Notes: generated by a model not told the origin, from the sequence alone. 64,000 nt of DNA from Chloroflexota bacterium (GCA_029262695.1 JAJCYV010000008.1:1-64000); one strand, 5' to 3'. Positions 24,429 to 33,935 are shown, counted from the stretch's first letter. Translations and numbers: made by a program.

Positions 24429-25968
24429 GTTCGCTGGACGATGACTCGGGCGAATGGTGGTGTGCGTGGTCCGGGAGGATCAGGCCATCCTGGCCGACAA
24501 CGGTCTCTTCTACCTGCAGGTCCGGGCGCGCGGTGAGCATGCCGAGGAAGAGGGTGACGATGGTCGGGTCCCACTGGCTGCCGCCGCCGTCGCGCAGGAT
24601 CGACTGCGCTTCCTCGTGGCTCATCGCCTCGCGGTACGGGCGGTCTGTCGTCATCGCGTCGTAGGCGTCCATGACGGCCACGATGCGGGCGCCGAGCGGC
24701 ACTCGTTCGCCGGCGATGCTGTCCGGGTAGCCGCGACCGTCCCAGCGCTCGTGGTGGTGGTAGACGATCGGGTAAGCGCTCACGAGGAAGCCGACCCGCT
24801 TGCATATCTGGCCGCCGGAGTAGCAGTGCTGCTTGACGATCGCGTACTCCTCGGGCGTCAGGCCACCGGGCTTCTTCAGGATCGAGTCCGGCACGACGAT
24901 CTTGCCCATGTCGTGCAGAGCGGCGCCCAGACGCACGGTCTCGATCTCGTGGCCGGGCATCCCCAGCTCCCTGGCCATCATCGACGAGTAGTCTGCGAGG
25001 CGCCGGCAGTGGCCGCCTGTATACGGGTCGCGGCTCTCGATCGCCTCCGTCAGCCCCATGGCCGTTTCGAGGGCGAACCGCGAGAGCGATTCGCGCTGGC
25101 GCACGCTGCGGACCGCGATCTCCGCCTGGTGGGCCAGTCGCTCGAGTCGGGTGAGGTCCTCCGCCGACATCTCGTGTTCCTCCGGGAAGCCGACGAGAAG
25201 GGCGCCGTAGACGTCATCCTCCAGCTCAATCGGCGCGGCCGCCGCGGCGACGAACCCTACGTGCGCGGCGAAATCTCGGAGCTTGTCGTAGCGCGGGTCC
25301 TCGAACACGTTCTTCGTCTGGGCCGTCTTCTGATGAAGGATCGCCCATCCCTCGACGCCTTCGCCGTACGGCGCACCGTTCGGGAAGATCTCGCGGAAGG
25401 CGTCCTCGCTGAAGCCGACGGGCAGGAACGGGCGCTGACTCGCAGTGCCGACCGGCACCATGATCGTGCAGATCCTGGCGTCGCAAGTCTCGGCGACGCG
25501 GTGCGTGACCTCTTCGACGACCAGCTGCTCGTCGCCGCCGGACATGATGGCGGTGTGGATGCCGGACAGCGCCTCCAGTTCGCGTTCGCGGCGCTGGTTG
25601 TGCTGACTCATCTCGTTCAGCTCGTGCTCGCTCTCCGCCAGGTGCGACCGCTGCTCCTGGATGCTCGCCCACTGGTTGAGGCTCACGGCCAGGAAGAGGT
25701 AGACGGCGGGCCAGCCAAGCCACATCACGGGCATGACAGACTCGTTCATGTTCACGCCGACAGCTGTCAGGGCCGGGCTACTGAAGACAGAAGCGATCGC
25801 CGCCAGCAGGACGCTGAACGCCAGCGGGAAGCGGTAGGCGGCAAAGCATATCGGCAGGAAGAAGGCAGTCGTGAACGCGCTCGGCACCTCGCCGGCGAGG
25901 AAGACGAGGCCGCCGATGCCGGCCGTGGCGGCCAGCCAGAATGCGGCCTCGGCTGTTCTCGCGTGCAT
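24412..25968 (-). CDS. membrane GAF/HD-GYP phosphodiesterase
   Basis: 518 residues from ATG 25968, chosen because a TATACA box (25979-25984) interrupts the longer frame to 26034. Four or five N-terminal transmembrane helices (about 8-120), a coiled-coil linker (about 122-155), a GAF domain (about 155-300) and a C-terminal HD-GYP domain follow. HDMGK is at about 351, HHHERWDGRGYP at about 403 and DAYDAMTTDRPYR comes later. HD-GYP enzymes hydrolyse cyclic-di-GMP. No GGDEF protein is in the window. It overlaps the dinB 3' end. Confidence 0.88.
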   Translation of the reverse strand: MHARTAEAAFWLAATAGIGGLVFLAGEVPSAFTTAFFLPICFAAYRFPLAFSVLLAAIASVFSSPALTAVGVNMNESVMPVMWLGWPAVYLFLAVSLNQWASIQEQRSHLAESEHELNEMSQHNQRRERELEALSGIHTAIMSGGDEQLVVEEVTHRVAETCDARICTIMVPVGTASQRPFLPVGFSEDAFREIFPNGAPYGEGVEGWAILHQKTAQTKNVFEDPRYDKLRDFAAHVGFVAAAAAPIELEDDVYGALLVGFPEEHEMSAEDLTRLERLAHQAEIAVRSVRQRESLSRFALETAMGLTEAIESRDPYTGGHCRRLADYSSMMARELGMPGHEIETVRLGAALHDMGKIVVPDSILKKPGGLTPEEYAIVKQHCYSGGQICKRVGFLVSAYPIVYHHHERWDGRGYPDSIAGERVPLGARIVAVMDAYDAMTTDRPYREAMSHEEAQSILRDGGGSQWDPTIVTLFLGMLTARPDLQVEETVVGQDGLILPDHAHHHSPESSSSELSRKA

Positions 25969-26120
25969 CGTTGTGCGTTGTATACTCATGGCCATGGTCT
26001 CGCAGGTGCAGGCAGAGTTAAGGAGCCTGTACATAACACCAGACGCCTTCTCGATAGGCCTGTTACATGGTGAAAGGGGAATACGCGAGAAAAAGTTGAG
26101 GATTGGTGAAGAGATAGCCG

Positions 26121-26915
26121 CTAACTGGCCATTGAATACCCGCCGTTAACGCTCAGCACCTGTCCGGTTATCCATTCGGCGCGGGCCGAACTCAGGAAGG
26201 CCACCGAGGAGGCGATATCCGACGGTTGTCCCAGGCGTCTCAGGCCTTTCGCCAGCGGATAGCCGCGCATGATCGCTTCGCCCTGCTCCTCGATCCATTC
26301 GCGCGTGGCGTCGGTAACGGTCGTCGCCGGCGAAACGCAGTTCACCGTCACGGCGAAGCGGCCCGATTCTTTCGCCAGGGCCTTCGTGAAGCCGATGACG
26401 CCGGCCTTCGCCATCGAGTAGGCGACCAGCCTCGGTTCGCCGACGCGGCCGGCGTCCGAGATAACGTTGACGATGCGGCCCCAGCGCCGCTCCTGCATGC
26501 CACCGATGACGGCCCGGCTGCAGTTGAGCACGCCGTACGTGATCAGGCCCATCGTGCGGTCCCAGTCCTCACGGCTGCTGCCCGGGAAGAAGCCGCCGGT
26601 CGAAGGCACGGCGTCCTGTGTCGTCGTCGCCGGGATGCCGGCGTTGTTCACGAGGATGTCGACCGGGCCCAGATCTGACTCGACGCGACTGACTGCCGCC
26701 TCGATCGACGCCAGGTCGGTCACGTCGGTGGCGACGCCGATCGCCTCGCCGCCGCCGGTGAGGATTTCGTTGGCGGCCTCATCGGCGCGCTCCTGGAAGA
26801 GGTCGTTCACCGCAATGCGTACGCCGTCGGCTGCTAGCGTCCGGCAGATCTCGGCGCCGATGCCGCGCCCGGCGCCTGTCACCAGCGCCACCTTTCCGCT
26901 GATACCAAGGTCCAT
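26121..26915 (-). CDS. SDR family oxidoreductase
   Basis: 264-residue classical SDR. It has TGAGRGIGAE, NNAG, catalytic Ser in NVISDAG and YSMAK, and the C-terminal ITGQVLSVNGGYS. Asn-Asp after strand 2 (VNDLF) is consistent with NAD(H). Similar to 3-oxoacyl-ACP-reductase-like members, but with an insert (STGGFFPGSS) before helix alpha-E. ATG 26915 has GGAGGG upstream. Substrate unknown. Confidence 0.87.
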   Translation of the reverse strand: MDLGISGKVALVTGAGRGIGAEICRTLAADGVRIAVNDLFQERADEAANEILTGGGEAIGVATDVTDLASIEAAVSRVESDLGPVDILVNNAGIPATTTQDAVPSTGGFFPGSSREDWDRTMGLITYGVLNCSRAVIGGMQERRWGRIVNVISDAGRVGEPRLVAYSMAKAGVIGFTKALAKESGRFAVTVNCVSPATTVTDATREWIEEQGEAIMRGYPLAKGLRRLGQPSDIASSVAFLSSARAEWITGQVLSVNGGYSMAS

Positions 26916-26984
26916 CGCAACCCTCCTTCGCCAGGATTATCGCTTCTGACTCCGCTCCTGTCTCCTTTCGCCTGTCTCATCCTC

Positions 26985-26990
26985 TATACT
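26985..26990 (+). promoter_or_regulatory. -10 box deciding GTG start of DegT gene
   Basis: TATACT, 7 bases before GTG 26998, with CCTGTCTC just upstream, a sequence also found before the pth and alcohol dehydrogenase -10 boxes. Confidence 0.6.
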
Positions 26991-26997
26991 CTTCAGC

Positions 26998-28182
26998 GTG
27001 AGCGCGTCCGATCTCGCCATCGACGGTGGGCCGAAGACCCGCAGCGAGCCGTTTCCGCCCTGGCCCGTTCTCGGCCCGGAGGACGGCATGGCCGTGGCCG
27101 AGGCCGTGCGCTCCGGCCGGCTGACACAGCTTACCGGCAGCTTCGTTCGCGACTTCGAGGTGGCGTTCGGGCAGTGGCACAACGCCGGAGACTGCGTCGC
27201 CACGAGTTCCGGCACAGCGGCGATCCACGTCGCGCTGGGGGCGCTCGGTGTCGGTCCCGGAGACGAAGTACTGGTGCCGGCTCACACGTTCATCGCCTCG
27301 GCGACGCCTGTCCTCCACCAGGGTGCGACACCTGTGTTCGCCGACGTCGACGAGAAGACGTTCTGCATTTCCGCCGAGAGCGTCGCAGAGCGCCTGACCG
27401 AGCGCACGAAGGCGATCGTCGCCGTGCACCTCAACGGTCACCCGGCCGACATGGACGCTCTTCTCGAGGTTGCTGCATCGCGCGGCGTCGCCGTCGTTGA
27501 GGATGCCGCGCAGGCCCACGGGGCGTTCTACAAGGACTGCAAGGTCGGCACGATCGGCGTTGCGGGCTGCTTCAGCTTCTGGGAGGACAAGATCATCACG
27601 ACTGCCGGTGAGGGTGGTGCCGTCATCAGCGACGACGAGGCGCTCGTGGAGCGCATGCGGCGCATGCGTCACCACGGCGAGGGCGCCGTTGAGGATGCCG
27701 GAGAAAGGGCCTACTACCACCTTGAGCTCGGCTACAATTTCCGGATGACGTCGGTGCAGGCAGCGGCGGGACTCGTTCAGCTCCGCCGCCTGGGGGAGTA
27801 CCTGGACGTGCGCCGCCGGAACGCTGGCTATCTCTCAGAGCGGCTGGGCGAACTGGAGCCGATCGAACCGCCCTTCGTCGCCGACTACGCCGTGCACAGC
27901 GCATACAAGTACATCTGTCGGCTGCGCCCCGACGCCGGAATCGACATCGCGCGTTTCGTTGCCGCTGTCGCCGCCGAGGGCGTACCGGTCTCGCGCCGCT
28001 ATCCGACGCCGCTCCCGCAGCAACCCGTCTTCCGCGACGCGGGCTTCGCGGGCGCTCCCTGCCCGGTCGCCGAGCGCCTGTCCGGGGAGCTGTTCACGCT
28101 GCTCGTCCACCCGACCGTCCAGGCCGCCGACCTTGACGACTACGTGACCGCGATCAGCAAGGTGCTTAAGGCGCTTGCGTAG
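26998..28182 (+). CDS. DegT/DnrJ/EryC1/StrS aminotransferase
   Basis: 394-residue fold-type I PLP enzyme. GTAAIHVAL binds PLP phosphate, VVEDAAQAHGA gives the ring Asp, and FSFWEDKIITTAGEGG gives the PLP-Lys. The family aminates or dehydrates nucleotide-linked keto sugars for surface glycans or secondary metabolites; no other sugar-nucleotide gene is nearby. The N-terminal IDGGPKTRSEPFPPWPV is typical of the AHBA-synthase-like clade. Leaderless GTG start. Confidence 0.88.
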   Translation: MSASDLAIDGGPKTRSEPFPPWPVLGPEDGMAVAEAVRSGRLTQLTGSFVRDFEVAFGQWHNAGDCVATSSGTAAIHVALGALGVGPGDEVLVPAHTFIASATPVLHQGATPVFADVDEKTFCISAESVAERLTERTKAIVAVHLNGHPADMDALLEVAASRGVAVVEDAAQAHGAFYKDCKVGTIGVAGCFSFWEDKIITTAGEGGAVISDDEALVERMRRMRHHGEGAVEDAGERAYYHLELGYNFRMTSVQAAAGLVQLRRLGEYLDVRRRNAGYLSERLGELEPIEPPFVADYAVHSAYKYICRLRPDAGIDIARFVAAVAAEGVPVSRRYPTPLPQQPVFRDAGFAGAPCPVAERLSGELFTLLVHPTVQAADLDDYVTAISKVLKALA

Positions 28183-28315
28183 CGGCCCGCCTTGCGGCCA
28201 GGCGATACAATGATGCGCGGTAGCAGGTGGTCTACACAACTCAGATAGGAGTGTGGCCGGGGGACGAAAGAGTCATACACAGTACCGACCCGAGCGACTA
28301 GAGACAGGAGACGAA

Positions 28316-29398
28316 ATGCTCTGGATAATCTTTACGATCCTGATCGCAATCGCCGTCGCGGCGAGTGCCCTCGTTGGCGGTGTCGTCAAGCGCTTGTCCG
28401 ACAGGGACAAGGTCAGGGCCAAGACTGCGCCGGAGGTCAGTGTCGAGGAAGATGACTATCTTAGCGCGCGGCGCAAGAGTGATCTTGATCGCCTCGAGGA
28501 CCTCGCGAACGACAAGAATCTGATCGCCAAGGTAGTTGGCTTCGGCGGCCCGATAACGCTCGCCATCCTCTGGGTGATCGTGACGTTCGTTTTCAGTTTC
28601 CATCAGGTGCCGGCGGGTCACGTTGGAGTAGTGTACGAGTTCGGTGGCATCGTGGCGCAGACCGGTGATGGCCCGCAATGGGTCGCTCCCTGGCGGGAGG
28701 TGACGAACGCGACCGTTCAGGTACGGAGCTTCGCGTTCACCAACAATCCCAACGAGGTGGCTAAGGACGTGACGGTGCTTGGCAGCGGCCTGGACTCGTT
28801 CTCGATCGAGACGCAGGACGTGTTCATCAACGCCAGGCTCGACATTCAGGTGAGCCCGCGGGACGTGCAGATTCTGTACCGCACGGTGGGTAGCGACTAC
28901 GTGAACCAACTCATCCCGCAGCGTGTGTCGCAGGCGTTCAAGGACGTGACGGTCCAGTACCGGACGGTCGACATCGCGCCGGCGAGGGACGAGATCAAGG
29001 CGGAGGTCGAGGAGCGTCTGGACGCCGAGCTGGACCAGTTCAGCATCGACGTCGTAGCGCTGCTCATCGAGAACATCAGCTTCAGCGAAGCGTTCCAGCA
29101 GTCAATCGACAGCAAGCAGATCGCCACCCAGGAAGCCGCCCGCGCTGAAGAGCTGATCACGAAGGCTGAGAACGAGGCCCTGGCAGTGATCGCTGAGGCC
29201 GAGGGTGTGGCGGGCGCTCTCGTCGCTGAGGCCGAAGGTAAGGCCGAAGCCAACCGGCTCATCACGGAGTCGATCAATCCGCTCCTCATCCAGTGGGAGG
29301 CAGTCCAGAAGCTGGCTGACGACATTACGATAGCCCTTCTACCGTCGGGCGAGGGCATCATCATCGACCCGACCACGTTGCTGAACCCACAGGAGTGA
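28316..29398 (+). CDS. SPFH/band-7 domain membrane protein
   Basis: 360 residues from ATG 28316 (AGGAGA upstream); the frame opens earlier at 28253. A first hydrophobic helix (about 2-24), a charged loop and a second helix (about 85-105) lead into a band-7 domain (GHVGVVYEFGGIVAQTGDGPQW...). A C-terminal coiled coil with repeated Glu/Ala heptads (EAARAEELITKAENEA) follows. Prohibitin/HflK/flotillin-type scaffold for membrane microdomains or protease control. No NfeD or FtsH gene is adjacent, so the partner is unknown. Confidence 0.87.
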   Translation: MLWIIFTILIAIAVAASALVGGVVKRLSDRDKVRAKTAPEVSVEEDDYLSARRKSDLDRLEDLANDKNLIAKVVGFGGPITLAILWVIVTFVFSFHQVPAGHVGVVYEFGGIVAQTGDGPQWVAPWREVTNATVQVRSFAFTNNPNEVAKDVTVLGSGLDSFSIETQDVFINARLDIQVSPRDVQILYRTVGSDYVNQLIPQRVSQAFKDVTVQYRTVDIAPARDEIKAEVEERLDAELDQFSIDVVALLIENISFSEAFQQSIDSKQIATQEAARAEELITKAENEALAVIAEAEGVAGALVAEAEGKAEANRLITESINPLLIQWEAVQKLADDITIALLPSGEGIIIDPTTLLNPQE

Positions 29399-29510
29399 GC
29401 GGGTCATCGCGACGCTTGGATAGGCAGTACCGGCGGAGAATATCGTGGGCCGAATGGCGGAACCGTGAGCCATCCCTCGGTACGATCCGAAGCGGCTCTT
29501 CTGAAGTACT

Positions 29511-30539
29511 ATGTCTCCCCGCACGCTGATGATCGAGGCGGCGCTACTGATCGGCGCTGTCATTCTCGTCTGGATGATCGTCGCGCCGCCGTTCGGTGGC
29601 TCCGGCGACTCCGGCGGGCCGGACTTTGTCGTTGCGGGCAACGGCAGCGGCGACCGTAACGGTAGTGACGGCGATGGCGGTGGCGAAAACGGCAGCGGCG
29701 GCAACGGCGACGAGGGCGACGGCGACGGCGACGGAGATGCGGCCGGCCCGGTCGGAGACGGCTGCGCGCCCCTCGTCGGTGGGGACTTCATGCGTGCGAA
29801 CCAGGTGCTGACCTACTACGGCAGCCCGGATGCGGTCACCCTCGGCATCCTCGGCCAGCTAGAGCCGGACGCCCTCGTGGCGCGGCTGAACGAGCACGCG
29901 CGCACCTATGACGACCTGAACGGCTTCCGCGGCGTCCAGGCGGGCCTGCACTTCATCTATGCCACGGCTCAGGCCTTCGCCGGCGAAGACGGTCTCTACA
30001 TCCGCCGCGTGGACGCTGAGACGGTTGAGGAGTATATCCGCCTCGCCTGCGACAACAAGCTCTTCATCTTCCTCGACCTCCAGCTCGGACGCGCGGACAT
30101 GGAGACGGAGATCGAGAAGTTGCTGCCGTACCTCAGGCAGACGCACGTCCACCTCTCGCTCGACCCGGAGTTCGCGATGGCGGCCGACCAGGTGCCGGGC
30201 GAGCAGATCGGCCACCTCGATGCGGCTCAGATCAACCGGGCGCAGCAGATCCTGGACGACCTGATTGAGGAGCATAACCTGGGCGACAAGATACTCGTCG
30301 TGCACCAGTTCCAGGAGAGCATGATCACCAATCGGGACGAGATCGAGAGCTTCCGCCGCGTCCGGCTGGTGATCGACATGGACGGCTTCGGCCCCGGCGC
30401 GACGAAGCTGGCGAAGTTCGATCTCTTCTCAGCGCCGGCGGAGTACGGCGGGATCAAGCTCTTCTTTCAGCAGGACGATCCGCTCCTGAGCGAGGAAGAA
30501 GTGCTGAACGTGCGTCCGGACCTGATCATTTATCAGTAG
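29511..30539 (+). CDS. anchored extracytoplasmic protein with Gly/Asp/Asn linker, unknown domain
   Basis: 342 residues: a signal-anchor helix (about 7-26), then about 50 residues of Gly/Asp/Ser/Asn repeats, then a domain of about 250 residues opening NQVLTYYGSPDAVTLGILGQL. Alternating strands and helices with conserved-looking Asp/His (TYDDLNGFRG, THVHLSLDPEF, VHQFQESM) suggest a TIM-barrel-like fold, perhaps glycosidase-related, but no family was recognised. The acidic linker could bind calcium. The start at ATG 29511 overlaps a TACTAT box, so it may lie slightly downstream. Confidence 0.65.
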   Translation: MSPRTLMIEAALLIGAVILVWMIVAPPFGGSGDSGGPDFVVAGNGSGDRNGSDGDGGGENGSGGNGDEGDGDGDGDAAGPVGDGCAPLVGGDFMRANQVLTYYGSPDAVTLGILGQLEPDALVARLNEHARTYDDLNGFRGVQAGLHFIYATAQAFAGEDGLYIRRVDAETVEEYIRLACDNKLFIFLDLQLGRADMETEIEKLLPYLRQTHVHLSLDPEFAMAADQVPGEQIGHLDAAQINRAQQILDDLIEEHNLGDKILVVHQFQESMITNRDEIESFRRVRLVIDMDGFGPGATKLAKFDLFSAPAEYGGIKLFFQQDDPLLSEEEVLNVRPDLIIYQ

Positions 30540-30601
30540 CGGCTTCCTCCGGCGGGCACTGGCGGCTGGTGTGGCTCAGGCGCTGGCTCTACGATGCGTC
30601 T

Positions 30602-31516
30602 ATGAGAGGCATTTTGGTTGGCAACGCGCCGTGCTCCTGGGGCTTGATCGGCGGCTACGAAACGACGCTCGATACGCCGCATGCTCAGGTGCTGGATGAG
30701 ATGGTGGCCGCTGGCTACACCGGCACCGAGTTGGGTGACTGGGGCTACCTGCCGACCGACCCCCAGCAGCTAAGCGACGAACTCGTAGGGCGCGATCTGG
30801 CGATGATCGGTGGGCTCGTGCCCGCACCGCTCGCGGACCGCTCCGCGCACGCCGCGGGAGTCGCCGACGCGCTGCGCACGGCACGGCTTCTCGCCGCGGT
30901 GGCGTCCGAAGGCGCGCCGTCTCCGCTCCTGGTTCTCGCCGACGCCATCGGCTCGGACCCAGTGCGAGTGCAGAACGCCGGTCGCATCGCGCCGGAGCAG
31001 GGCCTCTCAGACGAGCAGTGGAGTGCCTTTGGCGAGGGCGCGGGGGCGATCGCCCGCGCCGTGCGCGACGAGACCGGACTGCGCACCGTCTTCCACCACC
31101 ACTGCGCGGGCTACGTCGAAACGCCCGCCGAGACGGCCCGGTTGATGGAGCTGACGGACGCCGGAGAACTCGGCCTCTGCTTCGACACGGGACATTGGGC
31201 GCTCGGCGGCGGGGACGTCCTGGAGGCCTTCCGTCTTTACGGTGAGCGTATCTGGCATGTTCACTTCAAGGAGTACCACGCGGGCATCGCGGAGCAGATG
31301 CTGTCGGAGGGCCTGGACTACTTTGAAGGCCTTGCAAAGCGCGTCTTCCACCGGCCCGGCACCGGCGACGTCGACTTTCCGGCGCTTCTCGCGGCCATGC
31401 GGTCGTCCGGGTACGAGGGTTGGGTCGTCGTTGAGGACGAGCTGCCGCCGGGCGACGGCGATCCCGAGGAGAGCGCTCGCGCCGACCGCGAGTACCTTCG
31501 GAGTTTGGGCCTATGA
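30602..31516 (+). CDS. TIM-barrel sugar isomerase/dehydratase, IolE-like
   Basis: 304-residue AP-endonuclease-2-type TIM barrel. The opening LVGNAPCSWGLIGG matches myo-inosose-2 dehydratase (IolE) starts. Metal-ligand regions FHHHCAGYVETPAET, CFDTGHWALGG, HVHFKEYH and VVVEDEL are all present. It probably dehydrates 2-keto-myo-inositol or a related keto-cyclitol. TACGAT at 30590-30595, 6 bases before ATG 30602, marks a leaderless start. It overlaps the dehydrogenase gene by four bases (ATGA). Confidence 0.8.
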   Translation: MRGILVGNAPCSWGLIGGYETTLDTPHAQVLDEMVAAGYTGTELGDWGYLPTDPQQLSDELVGRDLAMIGGLVPAPLADRSAHAAGVADALRTARLLAAVASEGAPSPLLVLADAIGSDPVRVQNAGRIAPEQGLSDEQWSAFGEGAGAIARAVRDETGLRTVFHHHCAGYVETPAETARLMELTDAGELGLCFDTGHWALGGGDVLEAFRLYGERIWHVHFKEYHAGIAEQMLSEGLDYFEGLAKRVFHRPGTGDVDFPALLAAMRSSGYEGWVVVEDELPPGDGDPEESARADREYLRSLGL

Positions 31517-32502
31517 TGGGTGACCTGCGCATCGGCGTGATCGGCGCCGGAGCGATCGGAACGGTTCACGCCGCCAATCTCGCGCGCCGTGTCCCGGGCG
31601 CCCGTCTCGCCGCCGTCGCCGACGTCAAGCGCAAGAAGGCGGAAGCCTGCGCCGCCGACAACGAAGCCGACGGCGCCTACGCCAGCGAAGCGGAGCTGCT
31701 TGCGCACCCGGACCTTGCCGCCGTCATCGTCTGTACGCCGCCCGAAACGCATGCCGGGATCGTCGAGGCGGCCGCGGCGGCAGGGAAGCACGTCTTCTGC
31801 GAGAAGCCGCTGGAGCGGACACTCGATCGGGCTGACGCCGCGCTAGCTGCCGTGAGTAAGGCCGGCGTCAAACTCTTCATCGGGCTAAACCGGCGCTATG
31901 ACCCGCACTTCCTGCGCCTGCGCGACGCTGTCCAGGCCGGCGAGGCCGGCAGTCTGCTCGCCGCGCACTTCATCTCCCGTGACCCGGTCGCGGCGCTTGC
32001 CGCATCACCGAACCCTCCCGGGGACCTCTTCTTTAGCACGACGGTCCACGATCTCGACCTCGCCGGCTTCGTCATGGGGTCGCCGGTCGAGACCGTCTAC
32101 GCGGCAGGAGGCGTGATGGCGGAAGGAGACGGACCGGCGATCGACGAGCCCGACACGGCGATTACGCTCTTGCGCTTCGCCGGGGGTGCCTCGGGCACGA
32201 TCGACAACAGCCGTGTCGGTCCCAGCTACGACCAGCGGATCGAGGTCTTCGGCACGTCCGGTTTTGTGACTGCGGACAACCCCCCGTCTCGCGAGGCGGG
32301 AGCCGCCGGTGGGACAGCGTTCTTCACGGATCGCTACGGCGAGTCGTACCTTGCGGAGATGCGGGCGTTCGTCGATTGCGTCCGGCGCGACACGCCGTCG
32401 CCCGTTGGGCCGGAGGAGGCGCGGACCTCGCAGGTGCTGGCCGAGGCCGCATGGCAGTCGTATCGAGAAAAGCGCCCGGTCGCGCTGCGCGCGATCGGCT
32501 AG
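31513..32502 (+). CDS. Gfo/Idh/MocA oxidoreductase, inositol 2-dehydrogenase-like (IolG)
   Basis: 329 residues. The Rossmann loop IGVIGAGAIGTVHAANL and EKPLERTLD are intact. The IolG-type stretches FIGLNRRYDPHFLRLRDAV, SRDPVA and the catalytic-region FFSTTVHDLDLAGFVMG (Asp/His) are present. It likely oxidises myo-inositol or a stereoisomer to an inosose with NAD, feeding the upstream IolE-like dehydratase through an ATGA overlap. Other iol genes are absent. Its TAG stop shares CTAG with the convergent nhaA. Confidence 0.82.
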   Translation: MMGDLRIGVIGAGAIGTVHAANLARRVPGARLAAVADVKRKKAEACAADNEADGAYASEAELLAHPDLAAVIVCTPPETHAGIVEAAAAAGKHVFCEKPLERTLDRADAALAAVSKAGVKLFIGLNRRYDPHFLRLRDAVQAGEAGSLLAAHFISRDPVAALAASPNPPGDLFFSTTVHDLDLAGFVMGSPVETVYAAGGVMAEGDGPAIDEPDTAITLLRFAGGASGTIDNSRVGPSYDQRIEVFGTSGFVTADNPPSREAGAAGGTAFFTDRYGESYLAEMRAFVDCVRRDTPSPVGPEEARTSQVLAEAAWQSYREKRPVALRAIG

Positions 32503-33935
32503 CCGGGCCCGGCGCCGATAGATTGCTCGTCCGCCTCTGATGAGCCAGTTGGCTTGCGGGTCGCGAGCACGAGCATCACGTACCCGATGACCGCGGCGAC
32601 CAGCGATCCGGCGACGATGCCCATCTTGCCGTTGTCGATGAGGATTGGGTTATCGAACGCCAGCTCATCCACGAACAGCGCGACGGTGAACCCGACGCCG
32701 CCCAGCAGCCCGACGCCAAGCACCTGCCACCAGCTCATCGACCGCGGCAGCGAGGCGAGGCCGAGCCGGACGGCGAGCCACGTCGCCAGGAAGATGCCCA
32801 CCGGCTTCCCGAACAGCAGGCCGAAGGCGACGCCCTGCGAGATGTCGCTCGATACGGCGTCGCTCAAGCTGTCGCCGGTGATCACGACGCCTGCATTGGC
32901 GAGTGCGAAGACGGGCACGACAATAAAGCTCGTTATGGGGAGTAAGAGCCGGTGGACGCGTTCGAGAGGAGACTCCGTGCCCTGCGTTAACGCCTCCATC
33001 TGGCCGAGGAAGTGCTGCGCCGCTGGCTCGTCATCTCTGGCGTGGGCGTCGCGATATTTCGCGAAGAGGTCCTCCATCGATTCTTCGAACCTCGACGTGC
33101 CGTAGAACGGGTTGGCGGGCGTCATGAGGCCCAGGGCGACGCCGGCGATCGTCGGGTGTACGCCCGATTCGTACATCGCCGCCCAGGCGAACGCGCCGAC
33201 GAGCAGGTAGACGCTGATGTCTCGCACTCCCGCCCGGCTCATACTGCTGATGAACGCAAGCAGCGCGCCGGCGATCAGCAACGCTTCGATCGAGAGGTCC
33301 GATGTGTAGAAGACGGCGATGACGGTGATCGCGCCGATGTCGTCCGCGATCGCCAGCGCGAGCAGGAACACGCGTAGCTGAGAAGGTATCCTGCGCCCGA
33401 TGAGCGCCAGGACGCCCAGCGCGAAGGCGATGTCCGTCGCCATCGGGATGCCCCATCCGCGCTCGCCCTCGCCGCCGGCGTTGAGCGCGATGTAGATGAG
33501 CGCGGGCACGATCATGCCGCCCAGGGCAGCCGTGACCGGCAGCATCGCCTTCTGGAACCCCGCCAGTTCGCCTCGTGTCATCTCCCGCTTGATCTCAAGC
33601 CCGACGACGAAGAAGAAGAACGTCATCAGGCCGTCGTTGATCCAACCGTGCAGGTCCTCTTCGATGTGGAAGATGCCGGCATCCAGGGAGAGATGAGACT
33701 CGAAGAGGTCGAAGTAGGCCTGGTCCAACGGCGGCAAGTTCGCCCAGACCAGCGCTACGATGGCGGCCAGGAGCAGCACGACACCACCGAGGACCTCGGT
33801 GTGGATGAAGCGCTGTGCCGGCAGCACGACCTGCCGGAAGACGTAGGAACGTTCGGCCTCGTGCTCCACCTCGCCGCGGCTGCGGGGTGGGACGCGGTGC
33901 GACGGCGGCGGCTGTCTGCGGGGACCTTCGGACAT
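32499..33935 (-). CDS. nhaA: Na+/H+ antiporter NhaA
   Basis: 478-residue sodium/proton antiporter of the cytoplasmic membrane with about twelve helices. Family blocks LEIKREMTRGEL, MATDIAFALGVLALIG, FLLALAIADDIGAI (the transport Asp-Asp pair) and FGKPVGIF are visible. It is longer than E. coli NhaA (388) because of a charged N-terminal extension and an insert of about 50 residues around EESMEDLFAKYRD. TAAACT at 33944-33949, 8 bases before ATG, suggests leaderless expression. Confidence 0.94.
   Translation of the reverse strand: MSEGPRRQPPPSHRVPPRSRGEVEHEAERSYVFRQVVLPAQRFIHTEVLGGVVLLLAAIVALVWANLPPLDQAYFDLFESHLSLDAGIFHIEEDLHGWINDGLMTFFFFVVGLEIKREMTRGELAGFQKAMLPVTAALGGMIVPALIYIALNAGGEGERGWGIPMATDIAFALGVLALIGRRIPSQLRVFLLALAIADDIGAITVIAVFYTSDLSIEALLIAGALLAFISSMSRAGVRDISVYLLVGAFAWAAMYESGVHPTIAGVALGLMTPANPFYGTSRFEESMEDLFAKYRDAHARDDEPAAQHFLGQMEALTQGTESPLERVHRLLLPITSFIVVPVFALANAGVVITGDSLSDAVSSDISQGVAFGLLFGKPVGIFLATWLAVRLGLASLPRSMSWWQVLGVGLLGGVGFTVALFVDELAFDNPILIDNGKMGIVAGSLVAAVIGYVMLVLATRKPTGSSEADEQSIGAGPG

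Noticed and set aside
24454-26073. 539-codon open frame on the plus strand
   Set aside because: Antisense shadow of the HD-GYP gene, whose membrane, GAF and HD-GYP motifs are intact.
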